A stretch of DNA of 64,000 nt from Variovorax sp. J22P240. GTDB lineage: Bacteria; Pseudomonadota; Gammaproteobacteria; Burkholderiales; Burkholderiaceae_C. Below are positions 51,790 to 59,671 of this stretch, one piece after another. Made by a program: the position numbers and the translations under genes. Location of the stretch: positions 159,647 through 223,646 of the forward strand of contig NZ_JASZYR010000008.1 in NCBI RefSeq assembly GCF_030316855.1. Reading direction: 5' to 3'. The notes under the pieces were generated by a model. That model saw nothing but the letters and a program-made list of their open reading frames with translations. It had not been told where the DNA came from and searched no databases. Numbering within the stretch: position 1 is the first letter of the stretch; each line of letters starts with the position of its first letter.

Positions 51790-52977
51790 TCAGCTCTTTC
51801 TCCGACTCGCGGTCACGACCAGTTCCGCGGCCTCCGCCATGCCGTTGGCATTCATGATCGGGAGGCCCGATTGCGCGAGGATGGATTGGCCGAGGCTTTC
51901 GCTGGTCCCTCTCATGTGCACCACCAGCGGCACTGCGAGCCGGACCTTGCGTATCGCGGCGATCACGCCGTGGGCCAGCACGTCGCATGATGTGACGCCG
52001 CCGAACATGCTCACAAGGATGGCACCCACCTTCGGATTGCCCGACATCAACTCGAATGCCTCGGACAGCTTCTCGTCGGTCGCTGCACCGCCCACGTCAT
52101 GGAAGCTGGCCGGTGCTCCGCCATAGAACCGGATCATGTCCATCGTCGCCATCGTCGAACCGGGGCCGTTGACGACGCAGCCGATGTTGCCGTTCGACGC
52201 TTCGAATTCCGCCGGGTCTTCCTGCTCGCAGTCTCGCATCGCCGCGATGTCGGGCTGGCGGAACAGCGCGTTCGAGTCGAAATCGAAGCTGGCGTCCAGC
52301 GCGATCAAGCGGCCGTCGCGCGTCACCACGAGCGGATCGATCTCGAGACGCGACGCATCGCTGGCATCGAAGGCCTGGTAGAGCTTCCGCATGAGGACAT
52401 TCGCCTCTGCGATCGATCTGCCCGCAAGGCCGATGCCCCGCGCAAGGGCGTCCGCCTCGGCGGCCTTCCATCCCGTGGCGGGATCGATCAGCAGCTTGTG
52501 GGCTGACTCCGACATGGAAGCAGGTTTCGATGCTGTCAATGCGACGCAACCGGACTCGCGGTCCACTGCCATGCGGAGGTAGAGCTTCTGCTCGATCTCG
52601 ACGCCTTCCTCGACCAGCAGGCGTTTCACCACACGGCCCTCTGGGCCCGTCTGACGTGTCCTCAGCGCAGAGCCCAGCAAACCCTCCGCGAGCCGCCGGA
52701 CGTCGGCAACCGACCATGCCTGCTTCACGCCGCCCGCCTTGCCCCGGCCCCGTGCATGCATCTGCGCCTTGACCACCCACGCCCTGCCACCGAGCCGGGT
52801 GGCAGCTTCCGCGGCCTCGTCGGCCGAAGCACACGGAAGGCCGCGCGGCGTGTCGACGCCGTATTTCCGCAGCAGTTCCTTGGCCTGGTATTCGTGGATG
52901 GTCATGACCTTCCGGAACGGGCGACAGGCGGTCGCCGGACGGAAGGCTTCTGACACCGCGGATTCCTGAACTGTCAC
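51790..52977 (-). CDS. SucC-like CoA-ligase beta subunit, divergent
   Basis: ATP-grasp protein of 395 aa. The core starts with MTIHEYQAKELLRKYGV like SucC, and GGRAWVVKAQMHARGRGKAGG is the nucleotide-binding loop. Changes at conserved sites: LEINPL is LEIDPL, the LDGK motif is LDAS, and the GGI-x-RCD loop is GGVTSCD. ATP binding looks possible, but metal and partner contacts differ. The GTG at 52977 has AAGGAG six bases upstream and adds 24 residues before the SucC core; the ATG at 52905 has a badly spaced site. It heads a five-gene operon. Confidence 0.83.
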   Translation of the reverse strand: MTVQESAVSEAFRPATACRPFRKVMTIHEYQAKELLRKYGVDTPRGLPCASADEAAEAATRLGGRAWVVKAQMHARGRGKAGGVKQAWSVADVRRLAEGLLGSALRTRQTGPEGRVVKRLLVEEGVEIEQKLYLRMAVDRESGCVALTASKPASMSESAHKLLIDPATGWKAAEADALARGIGLAGRSIAEANVLMRKLYQAFDASDASRLEIDPLVVTRDGRLIALDASFDFDSNALFRQPDIAAMRDCEQEDPAEFEASNGNIGCVVNGPGSTMATMDMIRFYGGAPASFHDVGGAATDEKLSEAFELMSGNPKVGAILVSMFGGVTSCDVLAHGVIAAIRKVRLAVPLVVHMRGTSESLGQSILAQSGLPIMNANGMAEAAELVVTASRRKS

Positions 52978-53144
52978 TACTGTCTCCTTGGAGTCGAACG
53001 TTGCTGCGGCCAAATCAATTGGGACTGGGACTAACGGTCAACTGTAGGAATCTGCAGAAATAATTGATAGTTAAAGAATTCTTTGCTGAGCATTACGCAT
53101 GAGTTATGCATCACGGGTCATTGCGCTGCTCGATTGCAAATGAA

Positions 53145-54392
53145 TCAGATCACGCGCTCTTCGCGCAATGCCTCGATCTGCGACTGGCTGTAGCCCAGTT
53201 GCGCAAGCACCTCCACCGTGTGCTCGCCGAGCAGCGGCGAGCGCTTCACCTGCGTCGGGCTGTCGGACATCTTGATCGGATTGCCCACTGTCAGGTAGCG
53301 GCCCCGCGTCGGATGGTCGACCTCCACGATGGTTCCGCTTTCGCGCAACGAAGCGTCTTCGGCGATTTCCTTCATCGACAGGATGGGTCCGCATGGAATG
53401 TCGTACGCGTTGAGGATCTCCATGGCCTCGAGCTTGTGCTTCGTCATGGTCCACTTCTCGATGCGCGCGAAGATGGGCTTGAGGTGCAGCAGCCGCGCCG
53501 CCGGCGTGGCATAGGCCTCGTCGGTGATCCAGCCCTCTTCGCCGATCACCTTGCACACGGCAGGCCACACCGCCGCCTGTGTGATGAAGTAGATGTAGGC
53601 GTTGGGGTCGGTCTCCCAGCCCTTGCACTTGAGGATCGAGCCCGGCTGGCCGCCGCCCGATGCATTGCCGGCCCGCGGCACGGCCTCGCCGAAGGTGCCG
53701 TCCGGATACTGCGGGTACTCGTGCATCGTCCCGGTGCGTTCGAGCCGCTGCTGGTCGCGCAGTTTGACCCGGCAGAGGTTCAGGACGGCATCCTGCATCG
53801 GTGCCAGCACCTTCTGTCCGCGTCCCGAGTTGTGCCGCTGGAGCAACGCCGCCAGGATGCCCAGCGCCAGGTGCAAGCCGGTGCCGCTGTCGCCGATCTG
53901 GGCGCCGGTGACCATCGGCGGGCCGTCGTCGAAGCCCGAGGTCGATGCCGAGCCGCCCGCGCACTGCGCCACGTTCTCGTACACCTTGCAGTCCTGGTAC
54001 TTGCCCGGGCCGAAGCCCTTGACCGAGGCCACGACCATCCTCGGGTTGAGCTCATGGATGCGTTCCCAGGTGAAGCCCATCCGGTCGAGCGCGCCGGGTG
54101 CGAAGTTCTCCACCAGCACGTCGCAATGCTTGATCAGGGTTTCCAGCACTTCCCGACCCTTGGGCTTCTTGGTGTCGACCGTGATCGAGCGCTTGTTGTG
54201 GTTGAGCATCGTGAAATAGAGGCTGTCCACGTCCGGGATGTCGCGCAGCTGTCCGCGCGTTGCGTCGCCCTCCCCGGCGCGTTCGACCTTGATCACGTCG
54301 GCGCCGAACCAGGCCAGCAGCTGCGTGCAGGTCGGGCCCGACTGGACATGGGTGAAGTCAAGGATTCGATAGCCTTCCAGCGCTTTGCTCAT
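53145..54392 (-). CDS. frc: Formyl-CoA:oxalate CoA-transferase, copy 1
   Basis: Class III CoA-transferase (CaiB/BaiF) of 415 aa. The formyl-CoA transferase signature is intact: ILDFTHVQSGPTCTQLLAWFGADVIKVE, the catalytic Asp in APMQDAVLNLCRVKLRDQQRL, and the glycine loop GNASGGGQPGSILKCKG. It moves CoA from formyl-CoA to oxalate in the cytoplasm, making oxalyl-CoA for Oxc. It is 35 bp downstream of a PAS-domain gene and is the last gene before the sucC-like operon. Confidence 0.9.
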   Translation of the reverse strand: MSKALEGYRILDFTHVQSGPTCTQLLAWFGADVIKVERAGEGDATRGQLRDIPDVDSLYFTMLNHNKRSITVDTKKPKGREVLETLIKHCDVLVENFAPGALDRMGFTWERIHELNPRMVVASVKGFGPGKYQDCKVYENVAQCAGGSASTSGFDDGPPMVTGAQIGDSGTGLHLALGILAALLQRHNSGRGQKVLAPMQDAVLNLCRVKLRDQQRLERTGTMHEYPQYPDGTFGEAVPRAGNASGGGQPGSILKCKGWETDPNAYIYFITQAAVWPAVCKVIGEEGWITDEAYATPAARLLHLKPIFARIEKWTMTKHKLEAMEILNAYDIPCGPILSMKEIAEDASLRESGTIVEVDHPTRGRYLTVGNPIKMSDSPTQVKRSPLLGEHTVEVLAQLGYSQSQIEALREERVI

Positions 54393-54426
54393 ACAGGGGT
54401 CTCCGGTCTCGATCTATGTGGGTTGC

Positions 54427-54864
54427 CTATTGATCCGCCGCCGCCAATCCTTCGAGTTCCGCCACGCGTTTGCGAAGCGCGCGCTCGTCTTGGAAGCGTT
54501 GGGTCTCGTCACGAATGACGGCAACGACCGCGCTCACCGCGCCATCGGGCGCGAAGAGCATGGCCACCGTGAAAGCGATGGACATCGAGCGTCCGTCCTT
54601 GTGTGTGGCCGGCACGCGCAGCAGGTCATTGCCGTACTTCGTGGTGCCAGTATCCATGGACTTGTGGTAGCCCTCCCAATGGCGCTGGCGCAGTCGCTCC
54701 GGCGTGATGAGATCGAGCGATCGGCCCAGGGCCTCGCTCTCGGTGTAGCCGAACATGCGCTCGGCGCCCGGATTCCACAGCGTGATGGCGCCGGTGGCGT
54801 CGGACGCGATGATCGCATCGCCGACAGCCGCGACGAGTGCCTGACAGTCGATGGCGGTGTTCAT
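54427..54864 (-). CDS. Single-PAS-domain sensory protein
   Basis: Protein of 145 aa with one PAS domain (about 10-125; AVGDAIIASDATGAITLWNPGAERMFGYTESEALGRSLDLITP) and a C-terminal coiled coil (RFQDERALRKRVAELEGLA). No output domain is present. Stand-alone PAS proteins may bind haem or small ligands and signal through partners. AAGGAGCC lies at good distance before the ATG at 54864. It lies between the two frc genes, 62 bp after a terminator. Confidence 0.85.
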   Translation of the reverse strand: MNTAIDCQALVAAVGDAIIASDATGAITLWNPGAERMFGYTESEALGRSLDLITPERLRQRHWEGYHKSMDTGTTKYGNDLLRVPATHKDGRSMSIAFTVAMLFAPDGAVSAVVAVIRDETQRFQDERALRKRVAELEGLAAADQ

Positions 54865-54920
54865 GGCGCTGGCTCCTTGTTCTCCGTGAGGCATTCTTTT
54901 TCCGCTTCCTGGTCTTCCAA

Positions 54921-54947
54921 CAAAAACGGCACCCATCGCGGGTGCCG
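54921..54947 (-). terminator. Rho-independent terminator after frc copy 2
   Basis: On the minus strand, CGGCACCC and GGGTGCCG form a perfect 8-bp stem with a 5-base loop (54947-54927), followed by five T residues. It lies 39 bp past the frc stop and separates the oxc-frc unit from the PAS-frc unit. Confidence 0.85.
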
Positions 54948-54985
54948 CCCAAGGACACATCGACTTCGACGACGTGTCCCGGCGG

Positions 54986-56245
54986 TCACACCGCCTTCGC
55001 CGAGCGCAACTCGCTAATCTGCGAGGCGTTGTAGCCGAGCTCGGCCAGAACCTCGTCGGTGTGCTCGCCCAACAGCGGCGAGGCCGTGATCTCGGGCTTG
55101 AGATCCGAGAACTTGATCGGGCTGCCCACGGTGTAGTAGCTGCCGCGTTCCTTGTGCGGCACTTCGACGATCGAGCCACTGGCGCGCAGCGACGGGTCGT
55201 GCAGGAGCTCCTTCATCGTCAGCACCGGCGCGCAGGGAATGTCGAACTTGCGCAGGATGTCGACCGCCTCGAACTTGGTCTTGTCGGCCAGCCATCCCTC
55301 GATGGTCGCGAAGATGTCGGTGATGTGAGGCTGGCGCGCCTTCGGCGTCATGTAGTCGGGGTCGGTCTTCCACTCGGGCTTGCCGATGGCATCGCAGATC
55401 GGCGCCCATGCATGGCCTTGCACGGTGAAGTAGATGTACGCGTTGGGATCGGTCTCCCAGCCCTTGCACTTCAGCACCCAGCCCGGCTGCCCGCCGCCGC
55501 CGGCATTGCCGCCGCGCGGCACCACGTCGCTGAAGGTCCCGTGGGGGTACTGCGGATACTCTTCCAGGAAGCCGAGCCGGTCCAGGCGCAGCTGATCGCG
55601 CATCTTCACGCGGCAGAGGTTCAGCACGGCGTCCTGCATCGCGCAGGCCACGCGCTGGCCCTTGCCGGTCTGCTCGCGGCCGATGATGGCGGTCAGGATG
55701 CCGATGGCGAGATGCATGCCGGTGTTGCTGTCGCCAAGGGCGGCGGCACTCACGGTCGGCGGGCCGTCCCAGAAGCCGGTGGTCGAGGCCGCGCCCCCCG
55801 CGCACTGTGCGACGTTCTCATAGACCTTCAGGTCGTCGTAGTGGTGGCCGTCGCTGAATCCCTTGACCGAGGCGACGATCATCCTGGGATTGAGTTCCTG
55901 GATGCGCTCCCACGTGAAGCCCATGCGATCCAGCGCGCCGGGGCCGAAGTTCTCCACCAACACGTCGGACTCGCGGATCAGCTTCTCCAGCACGAGCTTG
56001 CCTTCCTGCTGCTTGGTGTCCAGCGTCAACGAGCGCTTGTTGCTGTTGAGCATGGTGAAGTACAGCGCATCGACGTCGGGGATGTCGCGCAGCTGCGAGC
56101 GTGTGACATCGCCCGCGCCTGGGCGCTCGACCTTGATGACATCCGCACCGAACCAGGCGAGCATCTGGGTGCACGCCGGGCCGGCCTGCACGTGGGTGAA
56201 GTCGATGATCTTGATGTTGCTCAGTGGTTTGTTGTTGCTGCTCAT
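54986..56245 (-). CDS. frc: Formyl-CoA:oxalate CoA-transferase, copy 2
   Basis: Class III CoA-transferase of 419 aa, clearly homologous to copy 1 along its length. It has the catalytic Asp in ACAMQDAVLNLCRVKMRD, the loop GNAGGGGQPGWVLKCKG and IIDFTHVQAGPACTQMLAWFGADVIKVE. It follows oxc by 31 bp and AGGAGA precedes its ATG, so it is the transferase co-transcribed with the decarboxylase. Confidence 0.93.
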   Translation of the reverse strand: MSSNNKPLSNIKIIDFTHVQAGPACTQMLAWFGADVIKVERPGAGDVTRSQLRDIPDVDALYFTMLNSNKRSLTLDTKQQEGKLVLEKLIRESDVLVENFGPGALDRMGFTWERIQELNPRMIVASVKGFSDGHHYDDLKVYENVAQCAGGAASTTGFWDGPPTVSAAALGDSNTGMHLAIGILTAIIGREQTGKGQRVACAMQDAVLNLCRVKMRDQLRLDRLGFLEEYPQYPHGTFSDVVPRGGNAGGGGQPGWVLKCKGWETDPNAYIYFTVQGHAWAPICDAIGKPEWKTDPDYMTPKARQPHITDIFATIEGWLADKTKFEAVDILRKFDIPCAPVLTMKELLHDPSLRASGSIVEVPHKERGSYYTVGSPIKFSDLKPEITASPLLGEHTDEVLAELGYNASQISELRSAKAV

Positions 56246-56276
56246 GTTGACGATCTCCTGGGTTAACTTGCTTGAA

Positions 56277-58013
56277 TTACTTCTTCTTTGCCGCGCTGGG
56301 GTTCAGGCTGGTGATGCGGCCGCTCTCGGTGCCGGCGGTCTCATCGATCACGGCATTGATCAGCGTCGGTCGTCCGGAAGCGATGGCCTCGGCCAGGCCC
56401 CGCTCCAATTCGTCCGCCGTGGTGGCGTGCACGCCGACGCCGCCGAAGGCTTCCATCAACTTGTCGTAGCGCGCGTTCTTGACGAACACGGTCGGCGCCA
56501 CGTCCGCCCCGCCGCTGGCGTTGACGTCGGTGCCCCTGTAGACACCGTTGTTGTTGAAGACGACGATGCAAACCGGCAGGTTGTAGCGGCAGATCGTTTC
56601 CACTTCCATGCCGCTGAAGCCGAAGGCGCTGTCCCCCTCGATGGCGATTACCGGCTTGCCGGTCACCACCGCCGCGGCGACGGCAAAGCCCATGCCGATG
56701 CCCATGATTCCCCAGGTGCCCACATCGAGACGCTTGCGGGGCTCGTACATGTCGACGATGCTGCGGGCAAAGTCCAGCGTGTTGGCACCCTCGTTGACGA
56801 CGATGGCGTCGGGCCGCGCCTTCACCGCATCGCGGATCACGCTCAGCGCGCTCTGGAAGTTCATCGGCGAGGGCCGGGCTGCCAGGGTGACGGCCATCTT
56901 CGACAGGTTCTTGTCCTTGCGCTCGTCGATCGCAGCGGTCCATTCGGCCGGCGGCTTGGCCCAGGCGCTTCCCATGCCCGTCAGCAGCGCCGACACGCAG
57001 GAGCCGATGTCACCGATGACGGGTGCGGCAATGGCGACGTTGCTGTCGATTTCAGTCGGCGCGATGTCGATCTGGATGAACTGCTTCGGCCCGCCCCAGG
57101 TCTTGCCCTTGCCGTGCGACAGCAGCCAGTTGAGCCGCGCACCGATCAGCATCACGACGTCGGCTTCCTGCAGGACATAGGAACGCGCAGCCGCGGCGGA
57201 TTGCGCATGCGTGTCGGGGAGCAGCCCCTTGGCCATCGACATCGGCAGGTAGGGGATGCCCGTCCGCTCGACCAGCGCGCGGATGTCGGCATCGGCCTGC
57301 GCGTAGGCGGCACCCTTGCCCAGCAGAATCAGGGGCTTCTTCGCCGTCTTGAGCAGATCGAGCGCACGCCGGACCGCGTCGGTCGCCGGAATCTGCCGGG
57401 GCGCCGGATCCACCACTCGGATCAATGACTTCTTGCCGGCTGCGGCCTCCATGGTCTGCGCGAACAGCTTCGCCGGCAGGTCGAGATAGACACCGCCCGG
57501 GCGACCCGACACTGCGGCGCGGATAGCCCGTGCGATGCCGACGCCGATGTCCTGGGCGTGCAGGACTCTGTAGGCGGCCTTGCACAGCGGCTTGGCAATC
57601 GCGAGCTGGTCCATTTCCTCGTAATCGCCCTGCTGCAGGTCGACGATCTCGCGCTCGCTGGACCCGCTGATCAGGATCATCGGGAAGCAATTGGTGGTGG
57701 CATTGGCCAGCGCCGTCAGTCCGTTGAGGAAGCCTGGAGCGGACACCGTCAGGCAGATCCCGGGCTTCTGCGTGAGGAAGCCGGCTGCCGCCGCCGCATT
57801 GCCCGCATGTTGCTCATGGCGGAACGAGATCACCCGGATGCCTTCCGCCTGCGCCATGCGCGTCAGGTCGGTGATCGGGATACCGGGTAGTCCGAAGATC
57901 GTGTCGATGCCGTTCAGCTTGAGCGCATCGATGACCAGGTGGAACCCGTCGATCGTTGTCGGTTCTTCTTGTTCGTGCGAGGTTGCCGGCGGGTTGGCCA
58001 GGACAGCGGACAT
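56277..58013 (-). CDS. oxc: Oxalyl-CoA decarboxylase
   Basis: ThDP enzyme of 578 aa that turns oxalyl-CoA into formyl-CoA and CO2. It has the catalytic Glu in SFRHEQHAGNAAAAAG, the ThDP/Mg motif IEGDSAFGFSGMEVETICRYN...FNNNGVYRG and the ADP-activator/CoA-binding region. Length and the C-terminal tail match Oxc of Oxalobacter. AAGGAGA precedes the ATG at 58013. It heads the oxc-frc operon; the TTGACC/GGTCAA palindrome lies 128 bp upstream in the gap with the divergent Crp-type gene. Confidence 0.95.
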   Translation of the reverse strand: MSAVLANPPATSHEQEEPTTIDGFHLVIDALKLNGIDTIFGLPGIPITDLTRMAQAEGIRVISFRHEQHAGNAAAAAGFLTQKPGICLTVSAPGFLNGLTALANATTNCFPMILISGSSEREIVDLQQGDYEEMDQLAIAKPLCKAAYRVLHAQDIGVGIARAIRAAVSGRPGGVYLDLPAKLFAQTMEAAAGKKSLIRVVDPAPRQIPATDAVRRALDLLKTAKKPLILLGKGAAYAQADADIRALVERTGIPYLPMSMAKGLLPDTHAQSAAAARSYVLQEADVVMLIGARLNWLLSHGKGKTWGGPKQFIQIDIAPTEIDSNVAIAAPVIGDIGSCVSALLTGMGSAWAKPPAEWTAAIDERKDKNLSKMAVTLAARPSPMNFQSALSVIRDAVKARPDAIVVNEGANTLDFARSIVDMYEPRKRLDVGTWGIMGIGMGFAVAAAVVTGKPVIAIEGDSAFGFSGMEVETICRYNLPVCIVVFNNNGVYRGTDVNASGGADVAPTVFVKNARYDKLMEAFGGVGVHATTADELERGLAEAIASGRPTLINAVIDETAGTESGRITSLNPSAAKKK

Positions 58014-58140
58014 CTTGTCTCCTTGAGTTCGAAATACGGATCCGATCACTCGCACGCCGAGCCTCACCCCTGGAGGTTGCACAGCGGAAAACTCCGTGCG
58101 TCGTGGTCAGGACTATCATTCGGCGTCCCCGGTACGGCCG

Positions 58141-58154
58141 TTGACCTCGGTCAA
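58141..58154. promoter_or_regulatory. Crp/Fnr-type palindrome, copy 1 (oxc-crp gap)
   Basis: TTGACC-TC-GGTCAA, a perfect 6-bp inverted repeat with a 2-bp centre, has the 14-bp geometry of Fnr-family boxes. It is 43 bp before the regulator start and 127 bp before oxc. The same palindrome is at 62974-62987, with similarity continuing about 30 bp to its right. Confidence 0.7.
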
Positions 58155-58197
58155 CTTTCGGGAAAACAGAACGCGGGGAAAACCCCACGAGAGCGAA

Positions 58198-58806
58198 GTG
58201 ACCCTTCTTTCGAAACATCCAGAACAAAACGTCATTCGTGTACAGCTACGGCAGAACGTGCTGCTCAAGGATCTGAGCGATAGCGACCGCGCCGAGCTGG
58301 AGGCCCATCTCACCATCGTGGACGGCAACAAGGGCGAGTTCCTTCTCAATCAGGGCGTGCGCGAGATGGAGCAGTACTTCATCCTCGACGGCATCCTCAA
58401 GCGGGTCGTGAGCAATGCACAGGGCAAGGAAATGATCCTGCGCTTCGCCGACGAGCACGACATGGAAACGAGCTACGCCGCCTTCCGGCTGGGCACCCCC
58501 ACGCCGTACGGCATCGTCTGCGTGACCAAGGCCCGTGTGGCGAGCCTGCCCTTGCAGGAATGGGTCGAATTCCTGAAGAAGCGCCCGCTCGCGAAGGAAC
58601 TGTTCGAGTTCATGGTGATGCGAGGGATGAGCGAGATCATGGCGCACACCATCACCCTTCACCTGCTCGACGCACCCGGGCGCGTGCACCGGTTCATCCG
58701 CAAGCACGCGGAACTGATCGACCGCATCCCGAGCAAGGAACTGGCTTCGTACCTCAACCTCTCGGCCGAAACGCTGAGCCGGCTCAAGAAGCGCGGCAAG
58801 ATCTGA
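58198..58806 (+). CDS. Crp/Fnr-family transcriptional regulator
   Basis: Regulator of 202 aa. The cyclic-nucleotide-type sensor domain (about 20-120; DLSDSDRAELEAHLTIVDGNKGEFLLNQG, EMILRFADEHDMETSYAAFRLGTPTPY) is followed by a dimerisation helix and a short HTH (IPSKELASYLNLSAETLSRLKKR) ending just after the recognition helix. No Fnr-type cysteine cluster is seen, so it is not an iron-sulfur oxygen sensor. The GTG at 58198 follows GAGAG. It diverges from oxc, with the palindrome between, so it probably governs the oxalate genes and itself. Confidence 0.88.
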   Translation: MTLLSKHPEQNVIRVQLRQNVLLKDLSDSDRAELEAHLTIVDGNKGEFLLNQGVREMEQYFILDGILKRVVSNAQGKEMILRFADEHDMETSYAAFRLGTPTPYGIVCVTKARVASLPLQEWVEFLKKRPLAKELFEFMVMRGMSEIMAHTITLHLLDAPGRVHRFIRKHAELIDRIPSKELASYLNLSAETLSRLKKRGKI

Positions 58807-58821
58807 GGCGCCGCGGCGCGC

Positions 58822-59658
58822 TCAGGTCTGCTTGGACGAGGCGAAGCGCCTGGTGCTCGACATCAGCTTGAGCTGGTTGTCGACATCGGTCACGCCGGCG
58901 ACGTCCGCGGCGACGCTCTCCGCCTGCGTCCGCTCTTCATCGTCAAGGACGATGCCGCGCATCGTGATGCGCCCGCTGGTCGCCTCGACGGTGATGCTGA
59001 TGGCACGCGTCGCCGGATGGTCTTTCAGCGCCACTTTCACGCGGGCCGCCAAGGCCATGCCCGAGAGAAGCGCCCGCGACTCGGCGGTTTCGGCAAACTC
59101 CGGACGGCGCACCAGAAGACTGATCTGCTCCACGCAGCTCCGCACCGAGATTCGATCGGTGTTGAGGACCAGGTCGTAGAGAAGCGGATCACCCCAGGTG
59201 ACGCCGAACTGTTCGTGCATGCGCGATGCGTGAGCCTGGTCGCTGCGACGAATCTCGGCTTCGGCGAATTCGGCGTCATCGGTCTCGAGATCGCGCATCA
59301 ACCATTCGACGCGCTTGCGCATCGAGCGGGTGATACGCACGGACACGATGTGCGGAACCGGGCGCAACAGGCAGGTTGCGCCCCACCCCCGCAGGACGAC
59401 GTCGCCGCGGTCGGCGAGGTCGTACAGTTCTTCGGCCGTGTACAGGGCCACGCTGCGCTGGTCGGTGGTCAGCCGCTCGACCAGCCCTGCCTTGCCCTCG
59501 CGCAGGCGACCGATGAGGCTTTGCGGCACGTGCATCCGGTTGGCCACGTGCTCGGCAATCTCGTGGCGCACGATCCTCAATCCCAGTGACTGCGCGAGCT
59601 CGACGGAAACGTCCTTGGCGAGCGAGCCCATCTCCTGTGTCATTGCGATGACTGGCAT
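58822..59658 (-). CDS. Cytidylate-kinase-like domain fused to BON domain
   Basis: Protein of 278 aa. Residues about 1-190 resemble the cytidylate-kinase-like family (VIAMTQEMGSLAKDVSVELAQSLGL, the RTITRSMRKRV-like lid region, DPLLYDLVLNTDRIS). The P-loop, normally G-S-G-G-R, is GSLAKD here, so nucleotide binding is doubtful. Residues about 205-270 form a BON domain (ISITVEATSGRITMRGIVLDDEE, VTDVDNQLKLM), normally found in envelope proteins, though no signal peptide is present. It lies 13 bp after tctA and is the last gene of the transporter operon. Confidence 0.8.
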   Translation of the reverse strand: MPVIAMTQEMGSLAKDVSVELAQSLGLRIVRHEIAEHVANRMHVPQSLIGRLREGKAGLVERLTTDQRSVALYTAEELYDLADRGDVVLRGWGATCLLRPVPHIVSVRITRSMRKRVEWLMRDLETDDAEFAEAEIRRSDQAHASRMHEQFGVTWGDPLLYDLVLNTDRISVRSCVEQISLLVRRPEFAETAESRALLSGMALAARVKVALKDHPATRAISITVEATSGRITMRGIVLDDEERTQAESVAADVAGVTDVDNQLKLMSSTRRFASSKQT

Positions 59659-59671
59659 GTCGGCTCCCTGT

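Noticed and set aside
58804..58822. GC-rich palindrome between the Crp-type gene and the kinase-BON gene as terminator
   Set aside because: Short, without T-run on either strand, and partly within coding bases.
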